Shown here in pieces: positions 23,960 to 30,888 of a DNA stretch of 50,170 nucleotides. The stretch comes from a virus. The first letter of the stretch is position 1. Each line of letters begins with the position of its first letter. The notes beneath the pieces were generated by a model. The model did not search any database. It had not been told where the DNA came from and saw only the letters and a list, made by a program, of their open reading frames with translations. Both the position numbers and the translations under genes were made by a program. Location of the stretch: IMG/VR virus record IMGVR_UViG_3300032322_002433, positions 1-50,170 of that record; one strand, 5' to 3'.

Positions 23960-24566
23960 ATCCCCATTGTCTTTCTTCGCACCACCAACATTGGCCGCAG
24001 TGGTCGTAGTACTCTAATTTTCCTGCTTGTTCGCAACTACGTGTTACAGGAAACAGGGCTTCCATTAAATTTAATTGTTTGTAAATATCTGCAATTGTTT
24101 TTTTATCTTTGTTTACAAAAGGTCTTCTTAAGAATCCGTTGTGATCAACTTCATTTTTGATCACAGTAGGATCTCGTTCCTCGGTACTAGGAGAAGCAAA
24201 TACTACATCGCTAGGGGGGTTAGCAGTTACTCCAAAGAACACACAACTGATTGTTTTAGACTTTAGATATTCTCGTTGGGTGTCAAACAAACTGCTTTCA
24301 GTTTGATCTTCTGAATAATAAGAATGATGTATTACGTTGATGTTATCAGTTAATTGAATACAACGTTCTATTACTCTAGGAACAACAACAGCATTAGCTC
24401 TGCCTTTTTTATTATTTGAAAGAGTAAAAATATGAATAGGATCTTTAGTATGTTTCATTAAGATGTAGAGAAGGAGAGAACTATCTGTTCCTCCGGAACA
24501 ACTAATACCTACTGGCCCTGTTGGGATTTCGATTACTGTGTTATTTGCCAACTCTATTCTTTTCAT
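23946..24566 (-). CDS. PP-loop ATP pyrophosphatase, QueC-like
   Basis: The 206-residue protein has a PP-loop SGGTDSS near residues 24-30 and a C-terminal zinc-type Cys set C178, C190, C193 and C196 followed by EER and a Phe (HCGQCWWCEERQWGF). This closely parallels QueC, which makes preQ0 from carboxy-deazaguanine. The middle is shorter and divergent. It could be a true 7-cyano-7-deazaguanine synthase or a related adenylating enzyme acting on another carboxylate in the operon. A QueD-like gene lies at 34845, but QueE, FolE and a DNA transglycosylase are not in the window. Confidence 0.78.
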   Translation of the reverse strand: MKRIELANNTVIEIPTGPVGISCSGGTDSSLLLYILMKHTKDPIHIFTLSNNKKGRANAVVVPRVIERCIQLTDNINVIHHSYYSEDQTESSLFDTQREYLKSKTISCVFFGVTANPPSDVVFASPSTEERDPTVIKNEVDHNGFLRRPFVNKDKKTIADIYKQLNLMEALFPVTRSCEQAGKLEYYDHCGQCWWCEERQWGFGRV

Positions 24567-25543
24567 TTATGTTTAGGTATCTTACTGTCAGCAGAACTAA
24601 CACAACTTGGTGTAATACATTTAGCAGGGGCTTTAAACAATTCAAACCCGTCTGTTAAGGTTCCAAGAATAGCATCGTGACAGCTATAAGATCTTTTTAC
24701 TTCATTACTTCTTATAATAACACTTTGGTACCCGGAATTACAATGCCACCCTTTAAACTTATTAAAGTCGAACGCATTAAATCGTTCTGCTTGATCAAAC
24801 AGGTATTCTTGATTATTGTGATCATAGAGAGATATTTGATATATTTCTTCTCCGGCGGCCTGCTGAGGAAACCCCATTTGCATTAGATGAATCATCTCTT
24901 CTGTATATCCTTCTATCACCCGACTGGCTGTAGAATCACTTTGAGGTTTCAGTGTTATATTAATACCTCGTTTGTGTAATCGTTCGCAGCGTTCATAGAG
25001 CTCATAAAATTTTTCTGGCACCATTACTTGATTGATTGTAACGTATACGTTATCATACATAAGCTGAAGACACTTATCACCAAATTCTTGTTCTTTGGCA
25101 AATTCTGAATGATAACTTGCTGTTATACTTCTTCTCTGTAAATTAGAAGTAACGTTTGACCAATTATTCCACCATTTACTACCAGGACTTAGATTAGTAG
25201 TCATATGTATACTTTGATACGGACTTTCTAAATCATTTTCTAAATGCTTTATTAGATCTAATAATTGTTTATAGGCCGTTGGTTCCCCGCCGCTGAAGCT
25301 CCAATGAAATTCCGTAAAGCCATTCTGTCTTGCTTGTCTTTTAATTTCGTCTACTGTATTTTTATAGATGTCTAATGATTGATAATCGATTCTATCCGAT
25401 CTTGCATATGGCCAGCAATATGAACAACTATAATTACAAAATCTTCCTAGTATCCAACTTGTAGAAAATAACGGTCGGGCCAACATTGTTCTTTGACCAA
25501 ATCTGGTTATATTTTGAAATGGTATATTTTGAAAATCGTGCAT
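24563..25543 (-). CDS. radical SAM protein, first gene of minus-strand operon
   Basis: The 326-residue protein has C36, C40 and C43 (GRFCNYSCSYCWPYARSD), FSGGEPTAYK, ITASYHSEFAK as a barrel block and C-terminal Cys residues (WHCNSGYQ, SYSCHDAIL, KCITPSCVSS). The arrangement matches the proteins at 18789 and 21540. It is not QueE, which has a different CxxxxxxxCxxC-type loop. It overlaps the QueC-like gene by four bases, so the two may act on the same substrate. A late-type core lies eight bases from the ATG and there is no ribosome binding site. Confidence 0.87.
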   Translation of the reverse strand: MHDFQNIPFQNITRFGQRTMLARPLFSTSWILGRFCNYSCSYCWPYARSDRIDYQSLDIYKNTVDEIKRQARQNGFTEFHWSFSGGEPTAYKQLLDLIKHLENDLESPYQSIHMTTNLSPGSKWWNNWSNVTSNLQRRSITASYHSEFAKEQEFGDKCLQLMYDNVYVTINQVMVPEKFYELYERCERLHKRGINITLKPQSDSTASRVIEGYTEEMIHLMQMGFPQQAAGEEIYQISLYDHNNQEYLFDQAERFNAFDFNKFKGWHCNSGYQSVIIRSNEVKRSYSCHDAILGTLTDGFELFKAPAKCITPSCVSSADSKIPKHK

Positions 25544-25556
25544 AATTAACTGCTAT

Positions 25557-25562
25557 TATTTA
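25557..25562 (-). promoter_or_regulatory. possible late promoter core for the minus-strand radical SAM operon
   Basis: On the minus strand GTAAATAATAG gives a predicted +1 near 25551 and a leader of only about eight bases before ATG 25543. It lacks a Shine-Dalgarno sequence. The seven genes from 25543 down to 18789 all overlap and would share this promoter. Confidence 0.45.
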
Positions 25563-25574
25563 CTCTATTAGCTA

Positions 25575-25603
25575 TTGTTTTTTACAAATTAAGGTTATAT
25601 AAT
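25575..25603 (+). promoter_or_regulatory. sigma-70 promoter for the tRNA-Leu-like gene
   Basis: TTGTTT (25575-25580) and TATAAT (25598-25603) are 17 bp apart. The predicted +1 is about 25610, exactly the first base of the tRNA-like gene. The -10 box is perfect and the -35 box is weak. Confidence 0.6.
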
Positions 25604-25609
25604 ATACTT

Positions 25610-25719
25610 GTGGTCGTCAGTGGAATTGGTAGACCTCCGGTCCGTTGAGAAACGCACTTGGGAACAGGGCACCGTCTTAGACACCGCCTTTGTAGGTTCG
25701 AATCCTACCGGCCACACCA
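25610..25719 (+). tRNA. oversized tRNA-Leu-like gene, anticodon uncertain
   Basis: The acceptor strands GTGGTCG and CGGCCAC pair, the T arm GTAGG-TTCGAAT-CCTAC is perfect, and CCA is encoded at 25717-25719. The D region GGAATTGGTAGAC is the standard bacterial Leu type. From first base to discriminator it is 107 bases, about 20 more than a normal tRNA-Leu. Between D arm and T arm I see CGTT-GAGA-AACG (25643-25654), GACC-TCC-GGTC (25632-25642) and AGGGC...GCCTT (25666-25690), but no normal anticodon arm. CTTAGAC at 25676-25682 would give anticodon TAG. It may be a functional tRNA with an insertion, or a degenerate or re-purposed tRNA. Confidence 0.5.
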
Positions 25720-25762
25720 AATTCTATAATAAGTAGAATACTACTAACTAAAAGGAAATTAT

Positions 25763-25954
25763 ATGTCAAACACAGTAGAACAACTAAAAGCAGACTTCGA
25801 AGCATTTTTGGCTGAAGACGCAAAGTTCACAGCAGGTAACGGTGCAGCCGGTACTCGCGCTCGTAAAGCTCTACAAGAAGTTGCCAAGGGCGTAAAAGCT
25901 CGCCGCAATGAAATCACAGCAGAAAAGAACGCCCGTAAAGAAGCCAAGGCCTAA
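25763..25954 (+). CDS. histone H1-like (Hc1-type) small basic protein
   Basis: The 63-residue protein resembles the N-terminal domain of bacterial Hc1-type histone-H1-like proteins: an amphipathic helix VEQLKADFEAFLAEDAKF, then GNGAAGTRARKALQEVAKGVKARRNEI and a Lys/Arg/Ala tail. Such proteins compact DNA. In phages they may bind packaged DNA or the host nucleoid. A strong ribosome binding site (AAAGGAAA) precedes ATG 25763. It is the first coding gene after the tRNA-like gene, and the structural gene follows after two bases. Confidence 0.75.
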   Translation: MSNTVEQLKADFEAFLAEDAKFTAGNGAAGTRARKALQEVAKGVKARRNEITAEKNARKEAKA

Positions 25955-25956
25955 TC

Positions 25957-26445
25957 ATGAACGACAAGGATAATATTATCCTTGGTGGAAGTGAGTTTGA
26001 CAGCATCACAGTCACAGATACAGTAACATTAGATCTCGATTTTGGTGCTGCCGAACCTGCTCTTTCGACCGTAGGCATAGACACAATTACACTCGACGAC
26101 ATTAATATGTCTAGTAGTATAACAATACCATCTAGTTCTTATGTAATAAGTGGTGCTGCTGGCAGTGGCGGTTATAGCTATTCGAACAATGGTTATAATT
26201 GGACTACTACTGCTCCAACCACAGTTAATATAGACACCAACGGTGTTAATATTAAAGAAGGCGGAGATCTCAAGATTGGTAATGCTAGTCTTAAAGATTT
26301 TATGACGAAAATGGAACAGAGATTGGCTATTCTTGTTCCCGACCCAGAAAAACTTGAAAAGTTCGAAGCACTCAAAAAAGCCTACGAACATTACAAAACA
26401 ATGGAATCACTATGTTTCCCAGATGAGAAAGACGAAGAAGAATGA
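25957..26445 (+). CDS. probable virion structural protein
   Basis: The 162-residue protein starts with Asp/Thr-rich strands, has a Ser/Gly/Tyr-rich middle (SGAAGSGGYSYSNNGYNW), then NGVNIKEGGDLKIGNASLKDFMTKMEQRLAIL and a charged coiled-coil-like end. The phrase DLKIGNxSLKDFMxxMEqRLaIL is familiar to me from small structural proteins of marine T4-like phages, which is the basis for the call. Its stop overlaps the ThyX start by four bases. The exact location in the particle is unknown. Confidence 0.7.
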   Translation: MNDKDNIILGGSEFDSITVTDTVTLDLDFGAAEPALSTVGIDTITLDDINMSSSITIPSSSYVISGAAGSGGYSYSNNGYNWTTTAPTTVNIDTNGVNIKEGGDLKIGNASLKDFMTKMEQRLAILVPDPEKLEKFEALKKAYEHYKTMESLCFPDEKDEEE

Positions 26446-27128
26446 ATGTTAAACTTGTATCCTATTCACAACCAACAGCAGAATTCGCAGGTCTCGGAGT
26501 CGACGATGCACAGGAACTCATCGCGTATTGCGCCCGTGTCAGCAATCCATCAAACCAACTCAATACAGAGACATCAGAGAAGCTTATTCGATATCTTGTT
26601 AAACACGCACACTGGAGTCCCTTGGAGATGGTTTCGGCCTGTGTCGAAATTACCACAACCAGAGACATCGCAAGGCAAATTCTACGACATAGAAGCTTCT
26701 CCTTCCAAGAGTTTAGTCAACGATACGCTGACCCTACAAAGGATCTTAACTTCATCACTAGAGAAGCAAGGTTGCAGGACACCAAAAACAGACAGAATTC
26801 TGTCGAATTGGACATGGCAGACCCTGAGCAGAGAGAGCTTGCACGTCTATGGGAAGAAAAACAACAGGCTGTTATTAGAACCTCTCGTGAAGCCTACACT
26901 TGGGCTGTCTCGAATGGCATAGCCAAAGAACAGGCTCGTGCTGTTCTTCCAGAAGGTAATACAGAAAGTCGTGTATATATGAACGGAACTATTCGTTCGT
27001 GGGTACATTTTATTGAACTACGATCTGGAAACGGTACACAAAAAGAGCATCAGTTAGTAGCATTGGCCTGTGCTAAAGCTATTGCTGCCATCTTTCCGAT
27101 GACTGAAAGTTTAATTAATAATGGATGA
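26442..27128 (+). CDS. thyX: flavin-dependent thymidylate synthase ThyX
   Basis: The 228-residue product carries the ThyX signature RHRSFSFQEFSQR at residues 82-94, together with HWSPLEM near 57-63, the C-terminal block ARAVLPEGNTESRVYMNGTIRSW, and FIELR with the Arg used for nucleotide binding. ThyX converts dUMP to dTMP with FAD, NADPH and methylene-tetrahydrofolate, and supplies thymidine nucleotides for phage DNA replication. It is complete and of usual length. It overlaps the structural gene before it and the hypothetical gene after it by a few bases. Confidence 0.97.
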   Translation: MNVKLVSYSQPTAEFAGLGVDDAQELIAYCARVSNPSNQLNTETSEKLIRYLVKHAHWSPLEMVSACVEITTTRDIARQILRHRSFSFQEFSQRYADPTKDLNFITREARLQDTKNRQNSVELDMADPEQRELARLWEEKQQAVIRTSREAYTWAVSNGIAKEQARAVLPEGNTESRVYMNGTIRSWVHFIELRSGNGTQKEHQLVALACAKAIAAIFPMTESLINNG

Positions 27129-27504
27129 AGAAGTCAAACAGTTCTGCGAAAACTACGAAGTCCGTGTCCTAAACGATCAAAAGCGTAGGGCACGATATCA
27201 TCCTCCTAGATTTTTTACAGATCCGGAACGTGCTGATATCATCCGTAACGATATTGTAGAATACGAAACCGAAAAGGTTATCACTTTGGAAATACCTGAA
27301 AGCAGATTAAGAACTTTAATCGAGATGGAAAGGCGTTTCTATAAATGGCAACACCACACTAAAGCAGAAGTTGATATGTTTCAAACATTAATGGATAAAG
27401 AACGTGAGGAATCATTCTATCGAAATACCAATTCTGCCGTCCAGAAAGCCTACGAACAATATTCTATAATGTTAAATATGGCCGGATATCAAGGAAAATT
27501 TTAA
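27121..27504 (+). CDS. 127-residue phage protein of unknown function
   Basis: This is a soluble, charged, mainly helical protein. It has an Arg-rich N-terminal part (VLNDQKRRARYHPPRFFTDPERADIIRND) and two long predicted helices (ESRLRTLIEMERRFYKWQ and EVDMFQTLMDKEREE). The Glu/Arg heptad-like pattern could form a coiled coil. No catalytic motif is seen. It overlaps ThyX by eight bases and shares one base with the membrane protein gene after it. Its place between metabolic genes does not reveal a role. Confidence 0.75.
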   Translation: MDEEVKQFCENYEVRVLNDQKRRARYHPPRFFTDPERADIIRNDIVEYETEKVITLEIPESRLRTLIEMERRFYKWQHHTKAEVDMFQTLMDKEREESFYRNTNSAVQKAYEQYSIMLNMAGYQGKF

Positions 27505-27860
27505 TGACAATAACACAAATATTATTAGCCAATATAGCATTTTTAATTTTAATAGGTGCAGTCTATACTCATTCGAACTGGGGCAAGATCAAAGAATGCT
27601 ACGGAATGTGGTTTACTCGTGAATACTGGACAGATTATAATACTGTGGAGTTTCTTTCTTGGTTCGCCAAGGCCACTATTATTGTTCCTGGTTTGATCTT
27701 TGGCGTAACGTTATGGTGGTTATTTTTCTTAACATTGTTTACTAGTCTTACGCTAATATGGGCTAGTAACAAAAAACTACTTCCGACCCTGGTAGGATTT
27801 AATACTATATGGGTCTGGATTAGTTGTATGGTATTAGCACAGCATCTTGTGAGATATTAA
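27504..27860 (+). CDS. small multi-span membrane protein
   Basis: The 118-residue protein has a first hydrophobic segment at about 5-21 (ILLANIAFLILIGAVY), then a polar, aromatic stretch (SNWGKIKECYGMWFTREYWTDYN) and two or three more segments from about 50 to 116 (ATIIVPGLIFGVTLWWLFFLTLF and TLVGFNTIWVWISCMVLA). It probably lies in the host inner membrane with three or four spans. No family is recognised. It directly precedes the halogenase gene with no gap. Confidence 0.7.
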   Translation: MTITQILLANIAFLILIGAVYTHSNWGKIKECYGMWFTREYWTDYNTVEFLSWFAKATIIVPGLIFGVTLWWLFFLTLFTSLTLIWASNKKLLPTLVGFNTIWVWISCMVLAQHLVRY

Positions 27861-29363
27861 ATGAAAAACATTTATGTAATAGGCGGTGGAACTGCTGGTT
27901 GGTTCACTGCATTGTTAGTGAAAAAATTTCATCCAGGGCATAATGTTACACTAATTGAAAGTTCCGATATTGGAATTTTAGGAGCAGGTGAAGGATCTGT
28001 TCCGTTTATAACAAATGTTCTAGATATGCTAGACATTCCAATACCAGATCTTATAAGAGAATGCAAGGCTACTTTTAAACTAGGTATTAACTTTGTAAAT
28101 TGGAACGGTGATGGTAAATCATATTTTCATAGTTTCATTTATAAGGATGAAATTCACAATCCTATACCAGTAGATCAAAATCTTATAGATAAGCTTCTTT
28201 CTTTACAGATAGCTATAGCCAATGGTCACGAACCAGAAGAACTTTCTGTATATGAAAAAATGGCGAAAGAAAATGTTATTCCTTTCACCTGGTCCGATAA
28301 AAATTCTACTCTCGATTCATTACCGTTAAATCATCATGGACAGTTTTCTTTACACTTCGATGCAAGACTGTTTGCGGTTTATTTGGCTAAGATAGCGAAA
28401 CAGAGAGGCATTAATAGAATAGATGCAAAAGTTAAGAATTTTGAAGGACAAGAAATTATTAACTCTATAATTCTCGAAGATGAAACAAAACTAGACTGCG
28501 ATTTTGTATTTGACTGTTCCGGATTCGCAAGATTAGTTATCGGGAAACATCATAATGTGAAATGGCTCAGTTATATGAATACGTGTGGATTAGATAGAGC
28601 CATGCCATTTTTTATAGATCACGATAATGATATTTCCCCTGTAACTGATGCATTTTGTATGAAAAATGGATGGATATGGCGAATTCCTGTATTAGGAAGG
28701 TACGGATGCGGTTATGTTTATAATTCTAAATATTGTACAGAAGAAGAAGCTTTGGCAGAGGCAGAAGAATTTTTCGGGATGAAATTAACTTATCCAAAAG
28801 TTTTTAAGTTTGAAGCAGGAACTTTTGAAAAAACAGCAGTCGGAAATTCTATGGCTGTGGGGCTTTCTCAAGGATTTTTAGAGCCGTTAGAAGCAACTAA
28901 TATATGGGTAAGTGCTTTGAATGTCATAGACTTTTTAAATTGCGATGGGTTAAATCGCCGAGAACAAGAGTTTATAGATGATTTTAACGATCGATGTTTG
29001 ACTAGAAATACCAATATCTTAGAATTCGTTTATTTGCACTATATGACAAAAAGAGACGATTCTCAATTTTGGAGAGACTTTCAAAAAAATTATCCCCCTC
29101 CCGAAAGATTAAAAACTATTCTAGAACAATTACATTCTGGACAGAGTCCAGAAATCGATTTCAGTATGTTTTCCGATAGAAGTTGGATGCAGGTCTTACA
29201 CGGATTAAGATTAGTAGATTTAACCAAATATTATGATCTTATGAAAGACTACTACGTGCCTTATATATTAACATCTCCAACACACGTTCAAACAAATGAT
29301 TTTGTTTCTCACAGAGAAATTTTAGATCATTTTGGTAACTTTTCAGTGTCAAATTCAAATTGA
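27861..29363 (+). CDS. flavin-dependent halogenase (tryptophan-halogenase family)
   Basis: This is a 500-residue PF04820-type protein. The FAD motif GGGTAGW is at 8-14, LGAGEGSVP follows, and a Lys in ATFKLGINF (K73) matches the catalytic lysine that forms chloramine in this family. The WxWxIP motif appears as GWIWRIP at about 270-276. QGFLEPLEATNIW at about 337-349 contains the conserved Glu. Halogenases use FADH2, O2 and halide to halogenate aromatic compounds. A marine phage relative (VirX1 from a cyanophage) is a known broad halogenase, so activity is plausible. The target is unknown. Confidence 0.93.
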   Translation: MKNIYVIGGGTAGWFTALLVKKFHPGHNVTLIESSDIGILGAGEGSVPFITNVLDMLDIPIPDLIRECKATFKLGINFVNWNGDGKSYFHSFIYKDEIHNPIPVDQNLIDKLLSLQIAIANGHEPEELSVYEKMAKENVIPFTWSDKNSTLDSLPLNHHGQFSLHFDARLFAVYLAKIAKQRGINRIDAKVKNFEGQEIINSIILEDETKLDCDFVFDCSGFARLVIGKHHNVKWLSYMNTCGLDRAMPFFIDHDNDISPVTDAFCMKNGWIWRIPVLGRYGCGYVYNSKYCTEEEALAEAEEFFGMKLTYPKVFKFEAGTFEKTAVGNSMAVGLSQGFLEPLEATNIWVSALNVIDFLNCDGLNRREQEFIDDFNDRCLTRNTNILEFVYLHYMTKRDDSQFWRDFQKNYPPPERLKTILEQLHSGQSPEIDFSMFSDRSWMQVLHGLRLVDLTKYYDLMKDYYVPYILTSPTHVQTNDFVSHREILDHFGNFSVSNSN

Positions 29364-29380
29364 ATCATTTTTGAATCATC

Positions 29381-29409
29381 TTGACAGGTTTTTAGAAATC
29401 TTGTATAAT
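29381..29409 (+). promoter_or_regulatory. perfect sigma-70 promoter
   Basis: TTGACA (29381-29386) and TATAAT (29404-29409) are separated by 17 bp. The predicted +1 is near 29416, leaving a leader of about 21 bases with AGAAAG before ATG 29437. It drives the cluster of conserved unknown genes to 31668, probably early in infection. Confidence 0.88.
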
Positions 29410-29436
29410 TAAAGTGTTCGACAGAAAGAATATTAT

Positions 29437-30255
29437 ATGAGAAACTACTGGACTTGTTCAAAATTCGCAGATTGGATCCGTGGCACTACCAAACTAAAGT
29501 GTGGCACAGGAAAAGAATGGGCGGAATGGGAAAAGGCTGCAAAGGCCAAGTATCCAATCCGTTGGTGGATCGCTGAGGAAGGTTTGGACAAAATTCAAGA
29601 TGTTTGGTGTTATATCCCCGAAAGGATCAACGATGTACGCTACTATATCAACAATCGCTGGATCACTAAAACCCACGCTCTTACTGCTCATCCAAGCGAT
29701 ATTCCTCGCGGCCAGTGGCGTGATGTTGGCAACCGTTTTCTTCCATGTCTTTTTAATGAGCTTGTCGATTTTGTTGAAGTAGAACAAGCATGGCATACCT
29801 GTATGTGGGACGAAGAAGCCCGTAAAAAATATGCTCCACCTTGGTGGCGCAGTGGTTGGCTACGTTGGAGAACTTGGCGCTGTCCAGAAGCAGGCATCGA
29901 CTATCTAAAGTGGGCAATGACTCTTACCAATGCAGAATTCATCGAAGAAGGCGAAACTCCCGAACCTACTTACCAAGCTAAGGCTGCTAAGGAAATTCTA
30001 GAGCTTTACACTTGGTGGAAAGAAGTCTATCCAAATCGTCCAGATGTACACGATGCCAGCGGTTGGTCGACCTACTGTGATATGCGTAGAGCCAAAGGTT
30101 ATCATCTTCTCGATATGGAAGATAAAAGCGAGGATGAGGTAGCGATGCGTGACAAAGCTCTAGCTAAGAGTCAAGAAATTGAAAAAGCCTACAACGATGA
30201 AGACGAAGCTATGATGATTCGTCTTATCAAAATTCGCGAATCACTTTGGACCTAA
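29437..30255 (+). CDS. Trp-rich phage protein, function unknown
   Basis: The 272-residue protein is unusually rich in Trp (for example WTCSKFADWIRG, EWAEWEKAA, YPIRWWIAEE, PPWWRSGWLRWRTWRC, LYTWWKEVYP) and has a charged C-terminal helix. There is no transmembrane segment and no recognised catalytic motif. It looks like the conserved hypothetical proteins of T4-like marine phages. It is the first gene of an early operon with a perfect sigma-70 promoter. Its third codon positions are more GC-rich than those in the radical SAM island. Confidence 0.8.
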   Translation: MRNYWTCSKFADWIRGTTKLKCGTGKEWAEWEKAAKAKYPIRWWIAEEGLDKIQDVWCYIPERINDVRYYINNRWITKTHALTAHPSDIPRGQWRDVGNRFLPCLFNELVDFVEVEQAWHTCMWDEEARKKYAPPWWRSGWLRWRTWRCPEAGIDYLKWAMTLTNAEFIEEGETPEPTYQAKAAKEILELYTWWKEVYPNRPDVHDASGWSTYCDMRRAKGYHLLDMEDKSEDEVAMRDKALAKSQEIEKAYNDEDEAMMIRLIKIRESLWT

Positions 30256-30256
30256 T

Positions 30257-30475
30257 ATGAGCTTAGACGAAAAATTTGGACACAGCACTGAAGATCTTTA
30301 TGTAAAGTATCTTCAATTTACTGGAGTAATGCTAGAAGATTACGATGCTATGGAAATAGCCGCTGTTATGGCTACTCAATCTTTAAGCTTATACAGAACT
30401 TGTATGAGCGAAGAAGATTACCAACTTATGGTAAAAAGCATCTATGATAGCAGACATGAGGTTAAAACATTCTAA
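30257..30475 (+). CDS. 72-residue phage protein of unknown function
   Basis: This is a small acidic helical protein. EDLYVKYLQFTGVMLEDYDAMEIAAVMATQSLSLYRTCM looks like two packed helices, and the end SEEDYQLMVKSIYDSR a third. There is no motif. It starts one base after the preceding gene and its stop overlaps the next start as TAATG, so it is translated as part of the operon. It could be a small regulatory or inhibitor protein, but nothing shows this directly. Confidence 0.7.
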   Translation: MSLDEKFGHSTEDLYVKYLQFTGVMLEDYDAMEIAAVMATQSLSLYRTCMSEEDYQLMVKSIYDSRHEVKTF

Positions 30476-30888
30476 TGAAAGCAGAAAAACCAGCACAAGG
30501 TGTTATGATGACCGGGGATTATGGAAACTCAAAATTCTACAAAGTAGTCTGCGGTTGCGGACAGCCAGATCATGATTTGGATTTTGAGGTAGCAGCTGAA
30601 GAAACTGGTGTCAGCGTTAATACCTATGTTCGTGCCAAAACTGACTATTGGACAGAATCTGTAAAGAAACGCTACGACATTGACACAATATGGATGCAGG
30701 AATGGGATTGGTTTTGGAAAGATATTTGGAACGGACTTGTAACTCGCATTAAACTGACTTGGACTGTTTGGACCAAAGGTTATGTACAATGCGAAACCAC
30801 CATTGCTATGAGCGAGCAACAGGCTCTTAACTACGCAGAAACTATTAAATCCGCAATTCAAGATGTCAAAGATTTCAAAAAGCCCTGA
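30475..30888 (+). CDS. 137-residue phage protein of unknown function
   Basis: The N-terminal half has strand-like VVCGCGQPDHDLDFEVAAE, with a CxC near residues 25-27 that could bind metal. The middle is aromatic (WMQEWDWFWKDIWNGLVTRIKLTWTVWTKGYVQCETTIAMSEQQ) and a short helix ends the protein. It may be a small beta-rich binding protein. It overlaps the previous gene by one base and the next by 26 bases. I do not recognise a family with a known function. Confidence 0.7.
   Translation: MKAEKPAQGVMMTGDYGNSKFYKVVCGCGQPDHDLDFEVAAEETGVSVNTYVRAKTDYWTESVKKRYDIDTIWMQEWDWFWKDIWNGLVTRIKLTWTVWTKGYVQCETTIAMSEQQALNYAETIKSAIQDVKDFKKP

Noticed and set aside
24563-25543. QueE, as partner of the QueC-like gene
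   Set aside because: The Fe-S motif is CxxxCxxC without the QueE-type insertion, and the protein has extra C-terminal Cys residues not found in QueE.
25610-25719. tRNA-Leu with a group I intron, or a tmRNA
   Set aside because: The excess is only about 20 bases, far too short for a self-splicing intron, and there is no tag-peptide frame or tmRNA pseudoknot pattern.
30529-30861. Antisense 110-codon frame in the early cluster
   Set aside because: It mirrors a supported plus-strand gene with overlapping, coupled neighbours and has no own start signals.
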